Assembly: GCF_016612535.1 (NCBI RefSeq)
Contig: NZ_JAENXS010000002.1
Span: forward strand, 2,914,001 to 2,978,000
Source: Bradyrhizobium diazoefficiens
Lineage (GTDB): Bacteria > Pseudomonadota > Alphaproteobacteria > Rhizobiales > Xanthobacteraceae
DNA length: 64,000 nt
Direction of reading: 5' to 3'
Part shown: positions 25,163 to 33,849 of the stretch, one piece after another
Layout of the letters: the number at the start of each line of letters is the position of its first letter
How positions within the stretch are numbered: position 1 is the stretch's first letter
The notes under the pieces: generated by a model
Told to the model about the DNA's origin: nothing
The model's database searches: none
The model's input: the letters and a program-made list of their open reading frames with translations, nothing else
Position numbers and translations under genes: made by a program

Positions 25163-26572
25163 TCATATCCGCGCCTGCGCCCAAGTGCGAGTGATGCGTG
25201 GAACGGGCAGACGGAAGCGAGCCGTCAGGGTTTCGAACTCCGACCAACCCATGCGCCGACTTTTCTGACTGCGCCGTCTCAGACAGCGCAGCCAGGTCCG
25301 ACGCACTTCCCGGTAGAAGCCGTTGAGCGCTGGGTAGTTGTGCGGTCTGCCATAGTAGCCGTAGTGTCCACGCAGAACGGCGGTGAGCCATTCGTGTTGC
25401 ATGGCCAGTGGCGCGTGCATGAACCGCCAGACCTCCTGGCGCAACGCCGTCAGCTTACGCGTCAGGCGCTTCCCTTCCGTCTTGTGCTTCACGATGAACC
25501 GGCCATCCCGGGTCCGCCCACAGTAGTGGGTGAAGCCGAGGAAGGCGAAGGTCTCGGGCCGCCGCTCGCCGCGCCGCTGACACGAGAGGGCCGCGAACCG
25601 GCCAAACTCGATCAGCCGCGTCTTGTCCTCATGAAGCGTCAGGCCGAAGCCGGCCAGTCGCGCTTTGAGGGCCAAGAGCATCTCGTCTGCCTCCGCCTTC
25701 TTCTCAAAGCCCATGACGAAGTCATCGGCGTAGCGCACGATCACAATGCGACCGCGTGCATGGCGACGACGCCATCGGTGGACCCAGAGATCGAGGATGT
25801 AGTGCAGGAAGATGTTGGCGAGGAGCGGGCTGATGCCCGCCCCTTGCGGAGTGCCTCTGTCCGTCTCTTGCAACTCGCCGCTCTCAAGAACGCCGGCTCG
25901 CATCCACAGCCCGATGAGCCGCAGAATGCGAGGATCGGCGATCCTGTGCGCCAGCATCCGCAACAGCCACTCGTGGTCGACCGAGTCGAAGAAGCTGCGT
26001 ATGTCGGCATCGAGCACCCAGTTCACGCGCTGACTCATGATCGCTGTATGCAAAGCATCAAGCGCCATGTGCGGATTACGCCCCGGCCGGAAGCCGTAGG
26101 AGAACCCGAGGAAGTCGGCCTCGTAGACGGCGCTCAACACCTCGGCCACCGCGCTTTGGACGATCTTGTCCTCTAGCGCCGGCACACCGAGAGGTCGCTT
26201 ACCGCCATCGGCTTTGGGAATGTAGACCCGCCGCACCGGCTGTGGCCGGTAGCGACCAGTGTGGATCCGTGCGCAGAGGTCGCGGAGGTTATCCGTCAGC
26301 TCCTCTTCGTACTTCGCCACTGTCACCCCATCGACCCCCGCGCTGGCCTGCCGCTTTTGTCGTCGGAACGCCCGAAGAAGAGCGTCTTCGTCGACATGGT
26401 GCAGCAGGGCCGTGAACCGGGTTTGGGCGGCCTGGCTGGCCGCCGCGTTCACCCGCTTGAGGTTCGGCGGCAAGGCGACCCGGCTCTGTGTCCGGACCCT
26501 GGCCTTCTCGCGCAGGCTCCCCCCGGGCTGGTCCCTTCCCTCCATGCGTCTCGTTACCTTCGACGACTTCAC
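25163..26572 (-). CDS. ltrA: Group II intron reverse transcriptase/maturase
   Basis: A 469-residue protein with the RT blocks in order: KRQASAGVDGVTVAKYEE, YRPQPVRRVYIPKADGGKRPLG (as two blocks), SYGFRPGRNPHMALD, NWVLDADIRSFFDSVDH, GTPQGAGISPLLANIFLHY and the catalytic VRYADDFVMGF (YADD). The maturase region follows (WLTAVLRGHYGYYGRPHNY). No clear H-N-H endonuclease tail is present. The protein binds its intron RNA, promotes splicing and copies the intron at target sites. It is full length with no frame defects, so the intron may be active. Confidence 0.95.
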   Translation of the reverse strand: MKSSKVTRRMEGRDQPGGSLREKARVRTQSRVALPPNLKRVNAAASQAAQTRFTALLHHVDEDALLRAFRRQKRQASAGVDGVTVAKYEEELTDNLRDLCARIHTGRYRPQPVRRVYIPKADGGKRPLGVPALEDKIVQSAVAEVLSAVYEADFLGFSYGFRPGRNPHMALDALHTAIMSQRVNWVLDADIRSFFDSVDHEWLLRMLAHRIADPRILRLIGLWMRAGVLESGELQETDRGTPQGAGISPLLANIFLHYILDLWVHRWRRRHARGRIVIVRYADDFVMGFEKKAEADEMLLALKARLAGFGLTLHEDKTRLIEFGRFAALSCQRRGERRPETFAFLGFTHYCGRTRDGRFIVKHKTEGKRLTRKLTALRQEVWRFMHAPLAMQHEWLTAVLRGHYGYYGRPHNYPALNGFYREVRRTWLRCLRRRSQKSRRMGWSEFETLTARFRLPVPRITRTWAQARI

Positions 26573-27028
26573 AGGTAGTATGGACCAGTCCGACTCCCGA
26601 CCTCAGCTCGGACCGCGGCTCTGGCAGTGCCTTGCCGCTGTCCCCCACTGGAGACCAATCCAGCGGACCCGGTCGGGCCTCTCATGTTCCGATGATTGCC
26701 TTCCATGCGTGATCCGGCCATCGACCCCGACGGAGCGGCATCGTCTCGCATAACGACGATGCTCGTGTTGCCTTCGTGACTAGGGAACACACTCGGCCTC
26801 CGCGAACATCCACCTTTCGAGGCTCATTCCCGCATCCCGCATGACTCCTGTCTACACTTCAGACCCCGCGTTGCCGCGACGCCCGCAAGACTCGGTCCCG
26901 GCTCGCCTGCTGCGGCTTTGGCCGGATGGGACTTGCACCCACAAGCACTCATCAGCTTGGCATGACGTACTCCCCGGGGCGTGGTGTAGCTGGTGTGTCA
27001 CCTGCTTCACCGGAAGGAGCCGGGTCGG

Positions 27029-27445
27029 TCAGCTGGCGATAGCCGGAAGGCTGACGGTTGGGTCATCGCTCAAAGGTGCGATGGTTTCCAGCGTCATGTA
27101 GTGGGCCCGCTGTACCGCCCATTCATCGTTCTGCTCGAGCAGGATCGCGCCGATGAGGCGGACGATGGCATCCTCGTTGGGGAAGATGCCGACCACCTCA
27201 GTGCGCCGCTTGATCTCGCCGTTGAGACGCTCGATCGGATTGGTCGAGTGCAGCTTGGTGCGATGCTGCGGCGGGAACGTCATGTAGGCCAGCACATCGG
27301 TCTCGGCCTCGTCGAGGAAGCCGGCAAGCTTGGGTAGCTTGAGGCGGATCTGGTCGGCGACCTTGCGCCACTGCGTCTTCGCAGCTTCGGCATCGTCCTC
27401 GCGAATGCCAGTCGAGATGAACCGGAAGGCTGATCGACATCGACG
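27029..27445 (-). mobile_element. IS256-family transposase, C-terminal fragment
   Basis: Reading from ~27445 the frame gives AFRFISTGIRED, then AEAAKTQWRKVADQIRLKLP, LAGFLDEAETDVLAYMTFPP, TNPIERLNGEIKRRTEVVGI and FPNEDAIVRLIGAILLEQ, ending at 27029. This is the C-terminal ~135 residues of an IS256/Mutator transposase; the catalytic DDE acid in NPIERLN..R-type region is the last part kept. The N-terminal two thirds are absent, and sequence upstream of 27445 is unrelated. It is a remnant bordered by the group II intron. Confidence 0.85.
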
Positions 27446-27813
27446 CGCTGTTTCGGAATGCTCCGGGAAGCGTGCATAGGGCCTATCGAAATCTTACAGA
27501 AAAGCGGATCGAAGAGGCACGAGACACTTCTCCGATTCGATTGGACACGGCCGCGTCTACTGGTCGTTGTCCGACGAGACACCTGAACTGGCGGCCGCAA
27601 GGATGGGCGGCCTTATACGAGAAATCGACCGGGTGCTCGCTGAGAGACGATCTCAGTGGCCGATCGCGCCGAGTGATTGGCACCTCGAGCAGCTTGGATG
27701 CTGGTTCATTCCGCGGCAGGGCGTGAGCGCCTTGCGTCCGGCCCGACGAGGGCAAGCCTACTCGAAGCGGGGCACGCTCTTTCACCGGATACTGCCCGGG
27801 CTACCCCGTCCAC
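27446..27813. other. Coding-like debris between IS256 and iclR remnants
   Basis: No intact gene. A coding-like stretch in one plus frame at about 27545-27715 reads GHGRVYWSLSDETPELAAAR, then GLIREIDRVLAERRSQWPI and DWHLEQLGCWFIP, but it lacks a start and is not recognised. It is probably the remains of a gene cut by the IS256 insertion. Confidence 0.35.
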
Positions 27814-28380
27814 GTGCTTGATACTCGCACATTGCATAGTACAACCGACCTCTATAAGAGCACGGTGCTGCGGCTGGCCGCTTCGCTGGAAGCCGGCGGT
27901 TTCCTGGTTCGGGGCCCGGACCGGTTGTTTCGGCCGGACCGGAGCTGTGGCGGCTCGACGCGCTCTATCAAAGGCGGCCTGGACCTCGATGAAGTGATCC
28001 GGCCGGCGCTCCGCCGACTGGTCGAAGCAACCGGGGAAACCGCGTCCTTCTATGTCGCGGATGGCGATGAACGCATCTGTCTTTACCGCGTCAATTCTCC
28101 ACGTTCGGTTCGACACCACCTTGAAGAGGGTCAGCGGTTGCCTATCGATCGCGGCGCCGCCGGCCGGGTTCTCACCGCCTACCGCGAGTCATGTGATCCG
28201 GCGGGGAAGAAGATCCGCGATCGCGGCTTTTACGTTTCGATCGGCGAGCGGGATCTAGAGGCTGCTGCTGCAGCCGTGCCCTTGGTCGACGTGCATGGCA
28301 AACTGAGGGGAGCCCTCTCACTGTCAGCGATCAGAACGCGATTCGATGCTGACGCGCGTAAGACCCAGTCGATGCTCTGA
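27814..28380 (+). pseudogene. IclR-family regulator, truncated with compensating frameshifts
   Basis: The effector domain of an IclR regulator is clear: DEVIRPALRRLVEATGETAS, GDERICLYRVNSPRSVRHHL, LPIDRGAAGRVLTAY and AVPLVDVHGKLRGALSLS. The recognition helix of the wHTH survives (LYKSTVLRLAASLEAGGFLV), but the preceding HTH helices are missing. Between them RLFRPDRSCGGSTRSIKGG is out of frame: shifting one base gives GPELWRLDALYQR, the expected linker, before the original frame returns. So there is a 5' loss plus two opposite indels about 50 bases apart. The protein is unlikely to bind DNA normally. Confidence 0.7.
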
Positions 28381-28873
28381 AGTCAGAAGCGAAGGCCTTG
28401 GTGGGCTTGTTGCCTGCGAGCGCAGAATGACGACCGAAGTACCCCCTGCGCCATCTGCCCTTCAGCGAGGTGGGATTCTAATCCCGGAAACCGAAGACCG
28501 CGAGCAAGGGTCGCCCTCCAAAGGCAGGTGTCAAGCGCATTCTGTTTGGAAGGAAGCGGAGAAACACCGCTCCGCGGCCGGCACGTTTTAAAACCAAAGC
28601 TTTGGGAGCGACGACGGTCGGGAGCTTCGTCGTTATCATCGTGCAGCATCGTGGAGGCCTCATGCGGCCCGTGTATGCAAGCGGCGGATGTTGTTTGTCT
28701 CGTCGTAGTTAGAGTGTATAGACCGAGTCTGCGCGCGTCAGCTGATGCAAAGCGATATCGGGCGCGCAAATTTGATTGACATCGATCGCATTCGCACCCG
28801 GTGGAAGCCAATTCGGTGATCTGCGCGATATTTGATCGAGGTCAGCGCATCAACTCCGGCCATCTCTAGATAT
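28381..28873. other. Intergenic region
   Basis: About 490 bases with no supported gene. It separates the iclR remnant from the 3' end of the AbiE operon. No convincing repeat or terminator was seen. Confidence 0.4.
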
Positions 28874-29857
28874 TCAGGCTGGTTTGTTCGCCCGGCTTTC
28901 GATCTCAGCACACCGTTGCATGAGCGCTCCAAAGGTCTGTGGTTCGTCCAGCAAAAGCCCATCTTCGACCATGTGTTGATAGTCCCGTTCCAGAACGGCT
29001 CGCGTTTCGCCTTTCGGGACGAGCCTCAACGCACCATTGACTACCTTGTGATAGTCAATCGTCGTACCGGCACGGTCCTTTTCGGAGAAGAACCATGTTT
29101 TATGCTCTGCCACGGTTTCAGCCAGCTTTCGGTCTTTCAATGCAGCGTCCGCGATCCCCGCATCATCGAGCCTCACGAGATCGTACCAGTGGCGAGCAAA
29201 ACGCTCGCCTCGCAATTTGCCCTGGACGCAAAAAACATGGATCGCGGTCGCCTTCTCCCAGAAGGTGCGCTCCGCTTTCATGGTTTTCGGCCTGGCAGTA
29301 GGAAAATCGAGAGTTTCAAGATACTGGGCGGCGTCGCAAACCACGTCATGAAGCGCGCTCGGCTCACCTGTGGATCTTGCGCCGAATTCAAGCATGACGG
29401 CGGAGCTCACATAGCCGTTGCCTGTCTCCAACGGAGCGTATCTGACGAAGATTTTGTCACCGTCGGCTTCCGCCTTTGCAGTCAGGTTGTCGTTTTCCAG
29501 ATTCTGATTGATAACGGCAAGCGCCTCTTGTTTCACCCAGACTGGAAGTCGCTCTCGGACCTGGTCGCTCCATTTTTTGCCCTGACTGCGAGTCTGGGGG
29601 ACGGGGTTGCTCTCGCCTGTTTTCACGAGATCAGGGGCTATTGCCCGAATATCGTAGGTAAGGTCGACGTCTTCTGAGAAGCGGCGAATTGCGCCATACA
29701 CTTTGGAAAGGGACGTTCCGCCCTTGAAAACGAGGTGCTCTCCCAGTGGAGACGAAAAAAGTGCGTTCAAGCACCAAACAACCCAGACGTCTTTCTCAAG
29801 AAGGTGCGCGGGGCGTCCTGAATTGGAGTCAGATAGATTTAAGAACTTGTCAGACAC
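28874..29857 (-). CDS. abiEii: AbiEii-type nucleotidyltransferase toxin
   Basis: A 327-residue toxin of a type IV toxin-antitoxin system. The nucleotidyltransferase core is HLVFKGGTSLSKVYG (K45-GGTSL) followed by RRFSEDVDLTYD (D63 and D65, metal ligands). A later lysine-rich block (ARPKTMKAERTFWEKATAIH) matches the family's conserved TFWEKA motif. It transfers nucleotides to a cellular target and causes growth arrest when not neutralised. Its start overlaps the end of the antitoxin gene by 8 bases, so the toxin is translationally coupled. All core motifs are intact, in contrast to the remnant at 11.2-11.4 kb. Confidence 0.9.
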   Translation of the reverse strand: MSDKFLNLSDSNSGRPAHLLEKDVWVVWCLNALFSSPLGEHLVFKGGTSLSKVYGAIRRFSEDVDLTYDIRAIAPDLVKTGESNPVPQTRSQGKKWSDQVRERLPVWVKQEALAVINQNLENDNLTAKAEADGDKIFVRYAPLETGNGYVSSAVMLEFGARSTGEPSALHDVVCDAAQYLETLDFPTARPKTMKAERTFWEKATAIHVFCVQGKLRGERFARHWYDLVRLDDAGIADAALKDRKLAETVAEHKTWFFSEKDRAGTTIDYHKVVNGALRLVPKGETRAVLERDYQHMVEDGLLLDEPQTFGALMQRCAEIESRANKPA

Positions 29858-30440
29858 GCAGTTCGCTTACCGGTTTGGCAAGCCAAGTCGGCAACGAAGA
29901 AGCCACGGACTTAAGTTCACTCACTTCGGTTGGAGTCAGTTTCTGACTGACGGACCGCAATGCACGTTCTGCCGTCTGGGGACCGACCCATGCAAGCGCA
30001 CGCACCACCTCACCTGCACGACGATTGGCCAGGGTAAGCTGCCAACGTGGCGCATGCTTGAACTGGACAACTTGCTTGCCGAGGTGGAGTTCGCGCGAAG
30101 GACCGGAGGTCAGATAAACCTGACGAACAGGTACCTGCGTTGTCAAACCAAGGTGGTTGGCCGCCGCCGCGCCGCTGGAGACGATGGTTTCACCGCTACG
30201 TGCATTGGCCTCCTCAACGACCTTTTCCACCGACGGAGCTCTAACCCCGAAACGGCTTTCGACCGGACGCAGATATACCCCTCGCCTCGCGCGCAGGAGT
30301 TTTCCTCGCTCGGCAAGACGCGAAAGGGCCTGATCGACGGCAGCACGCTTTCCAAGGTGCAAAAAGGCCTTGGCAGCAATGGGTGCGCCTTCGGGCAGTT
30401 CTTTGGTGAATTCCAAAATCCGGTTGCCTAGGGGGGGCAT
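29850..30440 (-). CDS. abiEi: AbiEi-type antitoxin/repressor (DUF6088)
   Basis: A 196-residue antitoxin. ATG 30440 (MPPLGNRILEFTKELPEG) is preferred over the upstream codon at 30467 because GGAG lies 8 bases before it. The N-terminal wHTH contains AAVDQALSRLAERGKLLRARRGVY, followed by the antitoxin domain (GETIVSSGAAAANHLGLTTQ, VRQVYLTSGPSRELHLG). AbiEi proteins repress their own promoter through the wHTH and neutralise AbiEii in vivo without stable binding (type IV). An inverted repeat suited to such autoregulation lies 16-43 bases upstream. Confidence 0.9.
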   Translation of the reverse strand: MPPLGNRILEFTKELPEGAPIAAKAFLHLGKRAAVDQALSRLAERGKLLRARRGVYLRPVESRFGVRAPSVEKVVEEANARSGETIVSSGAAAANHLGLTTQVPVRQVYLTSGPSRELHLGKQVVQFKHAPRWQLTLANRRAGEVVRALAWVGPQTAERALRSVSQKLTPTEVSELKSVASSLPTWLAKPVSELRV

Positions 30441-30455
30441 GGCTCTCACTCCAGT

Positions 30456-30483
30456 TGTCAGAAACATAGGAGAACTTCTGACA
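30456..30483. promoter_or_regulatory. Probable AbiEi operator (inverted repeat)
   Basis: TGTCAGAA at 30456-30463 and TTCTGACA at 30476-30483 form a perfect 8-bp inverted repeat with a 12-base spacer, just upstream of abiEi. AbiEi proteins are known to bind inverted repeats in their own promoter, so this is the likely autoregulatory site. Confidence 0.65.
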
Positions 30484-30909
30484 CCCTACAAGCGTGAGGT
30501 TTAAAAAAAGTTCCAAAGCAGCTTCAAACACTTGCCGAATTAGGTCCGATTCGGTGCTTTTGAGGATTTCCAAAAGGGGCTCTTTCGAGGCTGCTCCCAC
30601 ACCTCGGATACCGCTAGAGGGGTCAACGCCGGACCCGCTTTCCAGGGTCATTCGCTGACAGCCTTTCAGCGTTTGTCGTACGCGTGCGGAAGCCCGAGCC
30701 CGACAAGCCCCTTAAGCATCCAGGATGGCCGGTCATCGCCCCTTCAAGAAGACTGCCCGTTTTCGATCCGCGACGACTTCAAGTTCAGAACGCAAAAACA
30801 AGCAAACGCGGTCGACGCCGTCGCTTATCTGCCCGCCCCATTTGACGGCCAAGACATTTGACGCGTACGTATTTTTTGTGGGAGACGATGGAATCCCTCT
30901 GTTATCGTC

Positions 30910-31064
30910 GATTCCACCATCGACCGAACCCATGAAGACGTAGATGCAATCCTTGCTGCCGCCTGCGACGGAGGCGACGTCGGTGAGCTGCCAGCCATCC
31001 GTAGCTTCGCCCAATTGTCGACGACGCGGTACCGATGCTCGGCCGAGCCGAGAATGGCTGCCAC
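30910..31064 (-). pseudogene. NHL-repeat (beta-propeller) protein, N-terminal remnant
   Basis: The minus strand reads ILGSAEHRYRVVDNWAKL in one frame and DGWQLTDVASVAGGSKDCIY then VFMG in the neighbouring frame. Joined, this is the N-terminus of the NHL-repeat / peptidyl-alpha-hydroxyglycine lyase-like family, in which YRVxxNWAKLPDGWxxxDVAxVxxxxxDRVYVFNRG is usual. The rest of the gene is absent. Other sequence in 30484-31104 shows no supported gene. Confidence 0.5.
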
Positions 31065-31104
31065 TTCGTCTTCCCGTCATTGCGCGCCTGCGGCGCGTGA
31101 CCGC

Positions 31105-31776
31105 TCAGGCGAAGGTGCAGCCCTTGGACTCCAGCACCTTGCCGATGCCGGAGAGTTCGAGGATGTTACCGCCGGCCTTGAGTGCCTTCATGATGCCGGC
31201 CTCCTTCTCCTCGCGCGCCGCCGACTTGACGCAAACGTCGGCAATGTTCTCCTTGGGCACGATCACCACACCGTCGTCGTCGGCACTGACGATATCGCCG
31301 GGACGAACCGTAATCCCGCCGATGACGATTGGCTGATTGATGGTGCCAAGCGTCTCTTTAACAGTGCCCTTCATGCAGAGGCCGTAGGAGAAGACGCTGA
31401 AGCCGGTGTCGCGCACCGCAAGGCCATCGCGAACGCCGGCATCAGTGACCAGCCCGACGATGCCCTTGGCGACGCAGGCCGTCGCCAGCACCTCGCCAAA
31501 GCCGCCCTGCTCGGGATGATCGCCCGCGCTCACCACGAGCACGTCGCCCGGCTTGGCCAGCGAAATCGCCGTGATCAACATCATGTTGTCCCCTGGATGG
31601 CAACTCACCGTCAGCGCCGGTCCGCAGGCGCGCATCCCGGAATAGATCGGCTTGATGCGGGAAATCAGCGCACCCAATCGCCCCTGCGCCTCGTGAAGGG
31701 TGGACGGAGGAAACTTCTTGATGCGCTCGACAAGCTCGGCGGCGGGCCGATCGAATGTCCTGATCACATGCACCAT
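31105..31776 (-). CDS. RraA-like aldolase/decarboxylase (CHA/HMG aldolase family)
   Basis: A 223-residue RraA-fold protein from ATG 31776, which follows a strong AAGGAGG with 5-base spacing. Family blocks are STLHEAQGRLG, CGPALTVSCHPGDNM, GIVGLVTDAGVRDGLAVRD, PGDIVSADDDGVVIVPKE. The DGxVRD Asp and Arg residues are those that bind metal and the pyruvyl group in 4-carboxy-4-hydroxy-2-oxoadipate / 4-hydroxy-4-methyl-2-oxoglutarate aldolases, which also decarboxylate oxaloacetate. It is encoded 97 bases after the LysR gene on the same strand. In this island it may cleave the last 2-oxo acid intermediate to pyruvate. Confidence 0.8.
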   Translation of the reverse strand: MVHVIRTFDRPAAELVERIKKFPPSTLHEAQGRLGALISRIKPIYSGMRACGPALTVSCHPGDNMMLITAISLAKPGDVLVVSAGDHPEQGGFGEVLATACVAKGIVGLVTDAGVRDGLAVRDTGFSVFSYGLCMKGTVKETLGTINQPIVIGGITVRPGDIVSADDDGVVIVPKENIADVCVKSAAREEKEAGIMKALKAGGNILELSGIGKVLESKGCTFA

Positions 31777-31872
31777 GATAACCTCCTTGCGGTCGCGGTC
31801 TCTGTTACACCTCCATAACCAACTGCCTTGGGGCAGCAAATTCAGATTTTGGGATTGCCGCATCGTGTTTCG

Positions 31873-32859
31873 TTATGGCTCGTCCTTCGGCCGGTCCAAA
31901 GGCGACGTTGAGCCCCCCGTGGCGATGGTCGCCGGGGCGAGATGGAGATCCGGCGGCCCCCAGGTCTTGACGATGATCTCAAGCAATATCTTGTAGACGG
32001 CGAATGCGGCATCGGACAACGCAGCGCTATCTGAAATGCACAGCGACATCTGTTGCCAGGCCGACGGCGCATTGATCCGCCGAATGCAGAGTTCGTCGAC
32101 GTTCGGCAGTTCCTTTGCGATCGAGATGGGCAGCACTGCCGCCCCTACTCCGGCTGCAATCGCCGAAGATAGAGTCGATTGGGAATGGATCTCGGCAACG
32201 ATGCGCGGGCGGAGTCCCACCTCGGCGCAGACGCGCTCGACCGTTTGTCGCAGGAAGGATTCCCGATAGGGAAGAAGCAGGTCGAATTGCGCGACCTCCG
32301 TCGCCGATACTTCCTCTGCAGGCATCTGCTCCGGATACATGCTGCGGGGCACGACAAGATAAAAGTACTCGCGCATCAGCGGCTTGTAGTCGAGACCGGT
32401 CACCGGGCGTTCGCCGTAGAGGACAGCCATATCCATGCTCCCCTTCAGGATCATCTCGCTGAGCATGACCCCGGAGCTGTCGTAGATGTGCGGCACGATG
32501 CCGGGATAGCGTTCACGCACCTGCATCAGTAGCGGGGTCGCGAGCAACGCCGCCGAGCTGAGCGGGGCCAGACCGATTGTGACATTGCCGGTTAGTTCCG
32601 GCTTGCTGTCCAGAATGGTGCGCCTGGCCTCTTCGATCTGCCGCTGGATCGACTTGGCATAGCGGTAGAGGATTCGTCCTGCTTCGGTGGGCTTGACCCC
32701 GCGGGCACTGCGATCGAGCAGCTTGCACTTGAAGTCCGCCTCCAGGCTCGCGATATGCTGACTCAGCGCCGGCTGCGCGACATTCAGCACCTTGGCCGCG
32801 CTCGTCATGCTGCCGAGATCCACAACCTTGATGAAGGCCTCCAAACGTTTCGTATCCAA
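31873..32859 (-). CDS. LysR-family transcriptional regulator
   Basis: A 328-residue LysR regulator. TTG 32859 is preferred since GGAG lies 8 bases upstream and gives the usual start (MDTKRLEAFIKVVDLGSMTS). The wHTH (AAKVLNVAQPALSQHIASLE, 20-60) and the periplasmic-binding-like effector domain (GNVTIGLAPLSSAALLATPL...GVGAAVLPISIAKEL) are complete. It belongs to the branch with Nac/CynR-like sequence. It is divergent from the SDR-carboxylase operon, the usual arrangement for a LysR protein controlling an adjacent catabolic operon with a co-inducer. A candidate binding site is at 32903-32917. Confidence 0.9.
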   Translation of the reverse strand: MDTKRLEAFIKVVDLGSMTSAAKVLNVAQPALSQHIASLEADFKCKLLDRSARGVKPTEAGRILYRYAKSIQRQIEEARRTILDSKPELTGNVTIGLAPLSSAALLATPLLMQVRERYPGIVPHIYDSSGVMLSEMILKGSMDMAVLYGERPVTGLDYKPLMREYFYLVVPRSMYPEQMPAEEVSATEVAQFDLLLPYRESFLRQTVERVCAEVGLRPRIVAEIHSQSTLSSAIAAGVGAAVLPISIAKELPNVDELCIRRINAPSAWQQMSLCISDSAALSDAAFAVYKILLEIIVKTWGPPDLHLAPATIATGGSTSPLDRPKDEP

Positions 32860-32902
32860 TACGGCGTCTCCGGATATCCAGATAAGGAGCAATGCAGCAG
32901 CA

Positions 32903-32917
32903 ATAGGCTGAAGCTAT
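32903..32917. promoter_or_regulatory. Candidate LysR binding site
   Basis: ATAGGCTGAAGCTAT is an imperfect palindrome of the ATA-N9-TAT / T-N11-A class bound by LysR regulators. It lies in the divergent region between the lysR start and the SDR gene. Confidence 0.45.
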
Positions 32918-33045
32918 GGGATCAGAAGGAATTGTTCTTACCACCGGGAACCTGAGGGGCCTATAGCTAGTGCTGAACTCGTCCTCCGCTCGCGTTACAG
33001 CCGACGCCACCAGCGGGTCGGACGGTAGCAGAGGAGCCCTCGCGG

Positions 33046-33804
33046 ATGGGATTTTCGGATTATCGAACGGCCTTGGTGACGGGCGCGTCCTCTGGGATTG
33101 GGGCCGCGACGGTTCGGCGCCTGAGCGCGGAAGGGCTCCAGGTTCACGCCGTGGCCCGCGACGCCGCTCGCTTGAGCGCCTTGGCCGCGGAGACCGGATG
33201 CCAGCCCTGCGCCGTCGATATCAGCGATCTCGACGCGCTTGATGCGCTTGCGAAGTCGGCCGAGTTCGATGTCCTCATCAACAATGCCGGCCAGTCCCGG
33301 CGCGGCAACATCCTGGATACCAGGCCGGAGGATATTGACGCGCTCATCGACGTTAATCTGCGCGCGGTCCTGCACCTGACGCGCCTCGTCGTGCGGGGCA
33401 TGGCAAGTCGCGACCGCGGCCATATCGTCAACATCTCTTCGATTGCCGGCCATTACGCCTTCGCCGGCGGCAATACCGTGTATCACGCCACAAAAGCCGG
33501 CATTCACTCCCTGTCGCAGCAATTGCGCGTTGATCTCTACGGAACCAGGGTTCGCGTCACCGAGATATCGCCGGCACGGGTCGAGACCGAAGTGTTCGGA
33601 CGGCTGCTGGGCGATCTGGCTGAAGCCAAGCGCCGCTTCTTCGATGATTATGATGCTCTCCAGCCCGAAGATATCGCCAATTCGATCGCATTTGCGATTG
33701 GATCGCCGGCGCGCATGAACGTAGCCTTCATGGAGGTCCTGCCGACCCAGCAAGTCGTCGGCGGCCTCAATTTCGCGCAGAAGAGCAGGCCGCCGGCTGA
33801 GTAA
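33046..33804 (+). CDS. SDR-family oxidoreductase
   Basis: A 252-residue classical short-chain dehydrogenase. The cofactor loop is TGASSGIG, then NNAG in the fold core, the catalytic Ser in NISSIAGHYAF, and YHATK (Y and K). The Arg after the first strand region (AVARDAARL) suggests NADP preference. It is the first gene of the plus-strand operon with the biotin carboxylase and Pxp genes and is divergent from lysR. A close paralog with the same MGFSDYRT start lies at 45658-46461 on the other side of the island. It probably oxidises or reduces a hydroxy/keto intermediate of the pathway. Confidence 0.9.
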   Translation: MGFSDYRTALVTGASSGIGAATVRRLSAEGLQVHAVARDAARLSALAAETGCQPCAVDISDLDALDALAKSAEFDVLINNAGQSRRGNILDTRPEDIDALIDVNLRAVLHLTRLVVRGMASRDRGHIVNISSIAGHYAFAGGNTVYHATKAGIHSLSQQLRVDLYGTRVRVTEISPARVETEVFGRLLGDLAEAKRRFFDDYDALQPEDIANSIAFAIGSPARMNVAFMEVLPTQQVVGGLNFAQKSRPPAE

Positions 33805-33849
33805 TGCGTGACGCCCGAGCGCGATAGGCCGTCAACGCGGAGCGTGACC

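Larger units (their letters stand above)
25078..27000 (-). mobile_element. Group II intron
   Basis: A minus-strand retroelement of about 1.9 kb. It contains an intact LtrA-type reverse transcriptase gene and, downstream of it, a domain V hairpin (25111-25143) followed by a domain VI-like stem ending near 25078. The 5' boundary is not resolved; the leader between 26573 and about 27000 holds intron-like RNA such as GATGAGTGCTTGTGGGTGCAAGTCCC-type sequence at 26905-26955. It lies directly beyond the end of an IS256 transposase fragment, so it may have inserted at or near the IS terminus. Confidence 0.75.
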
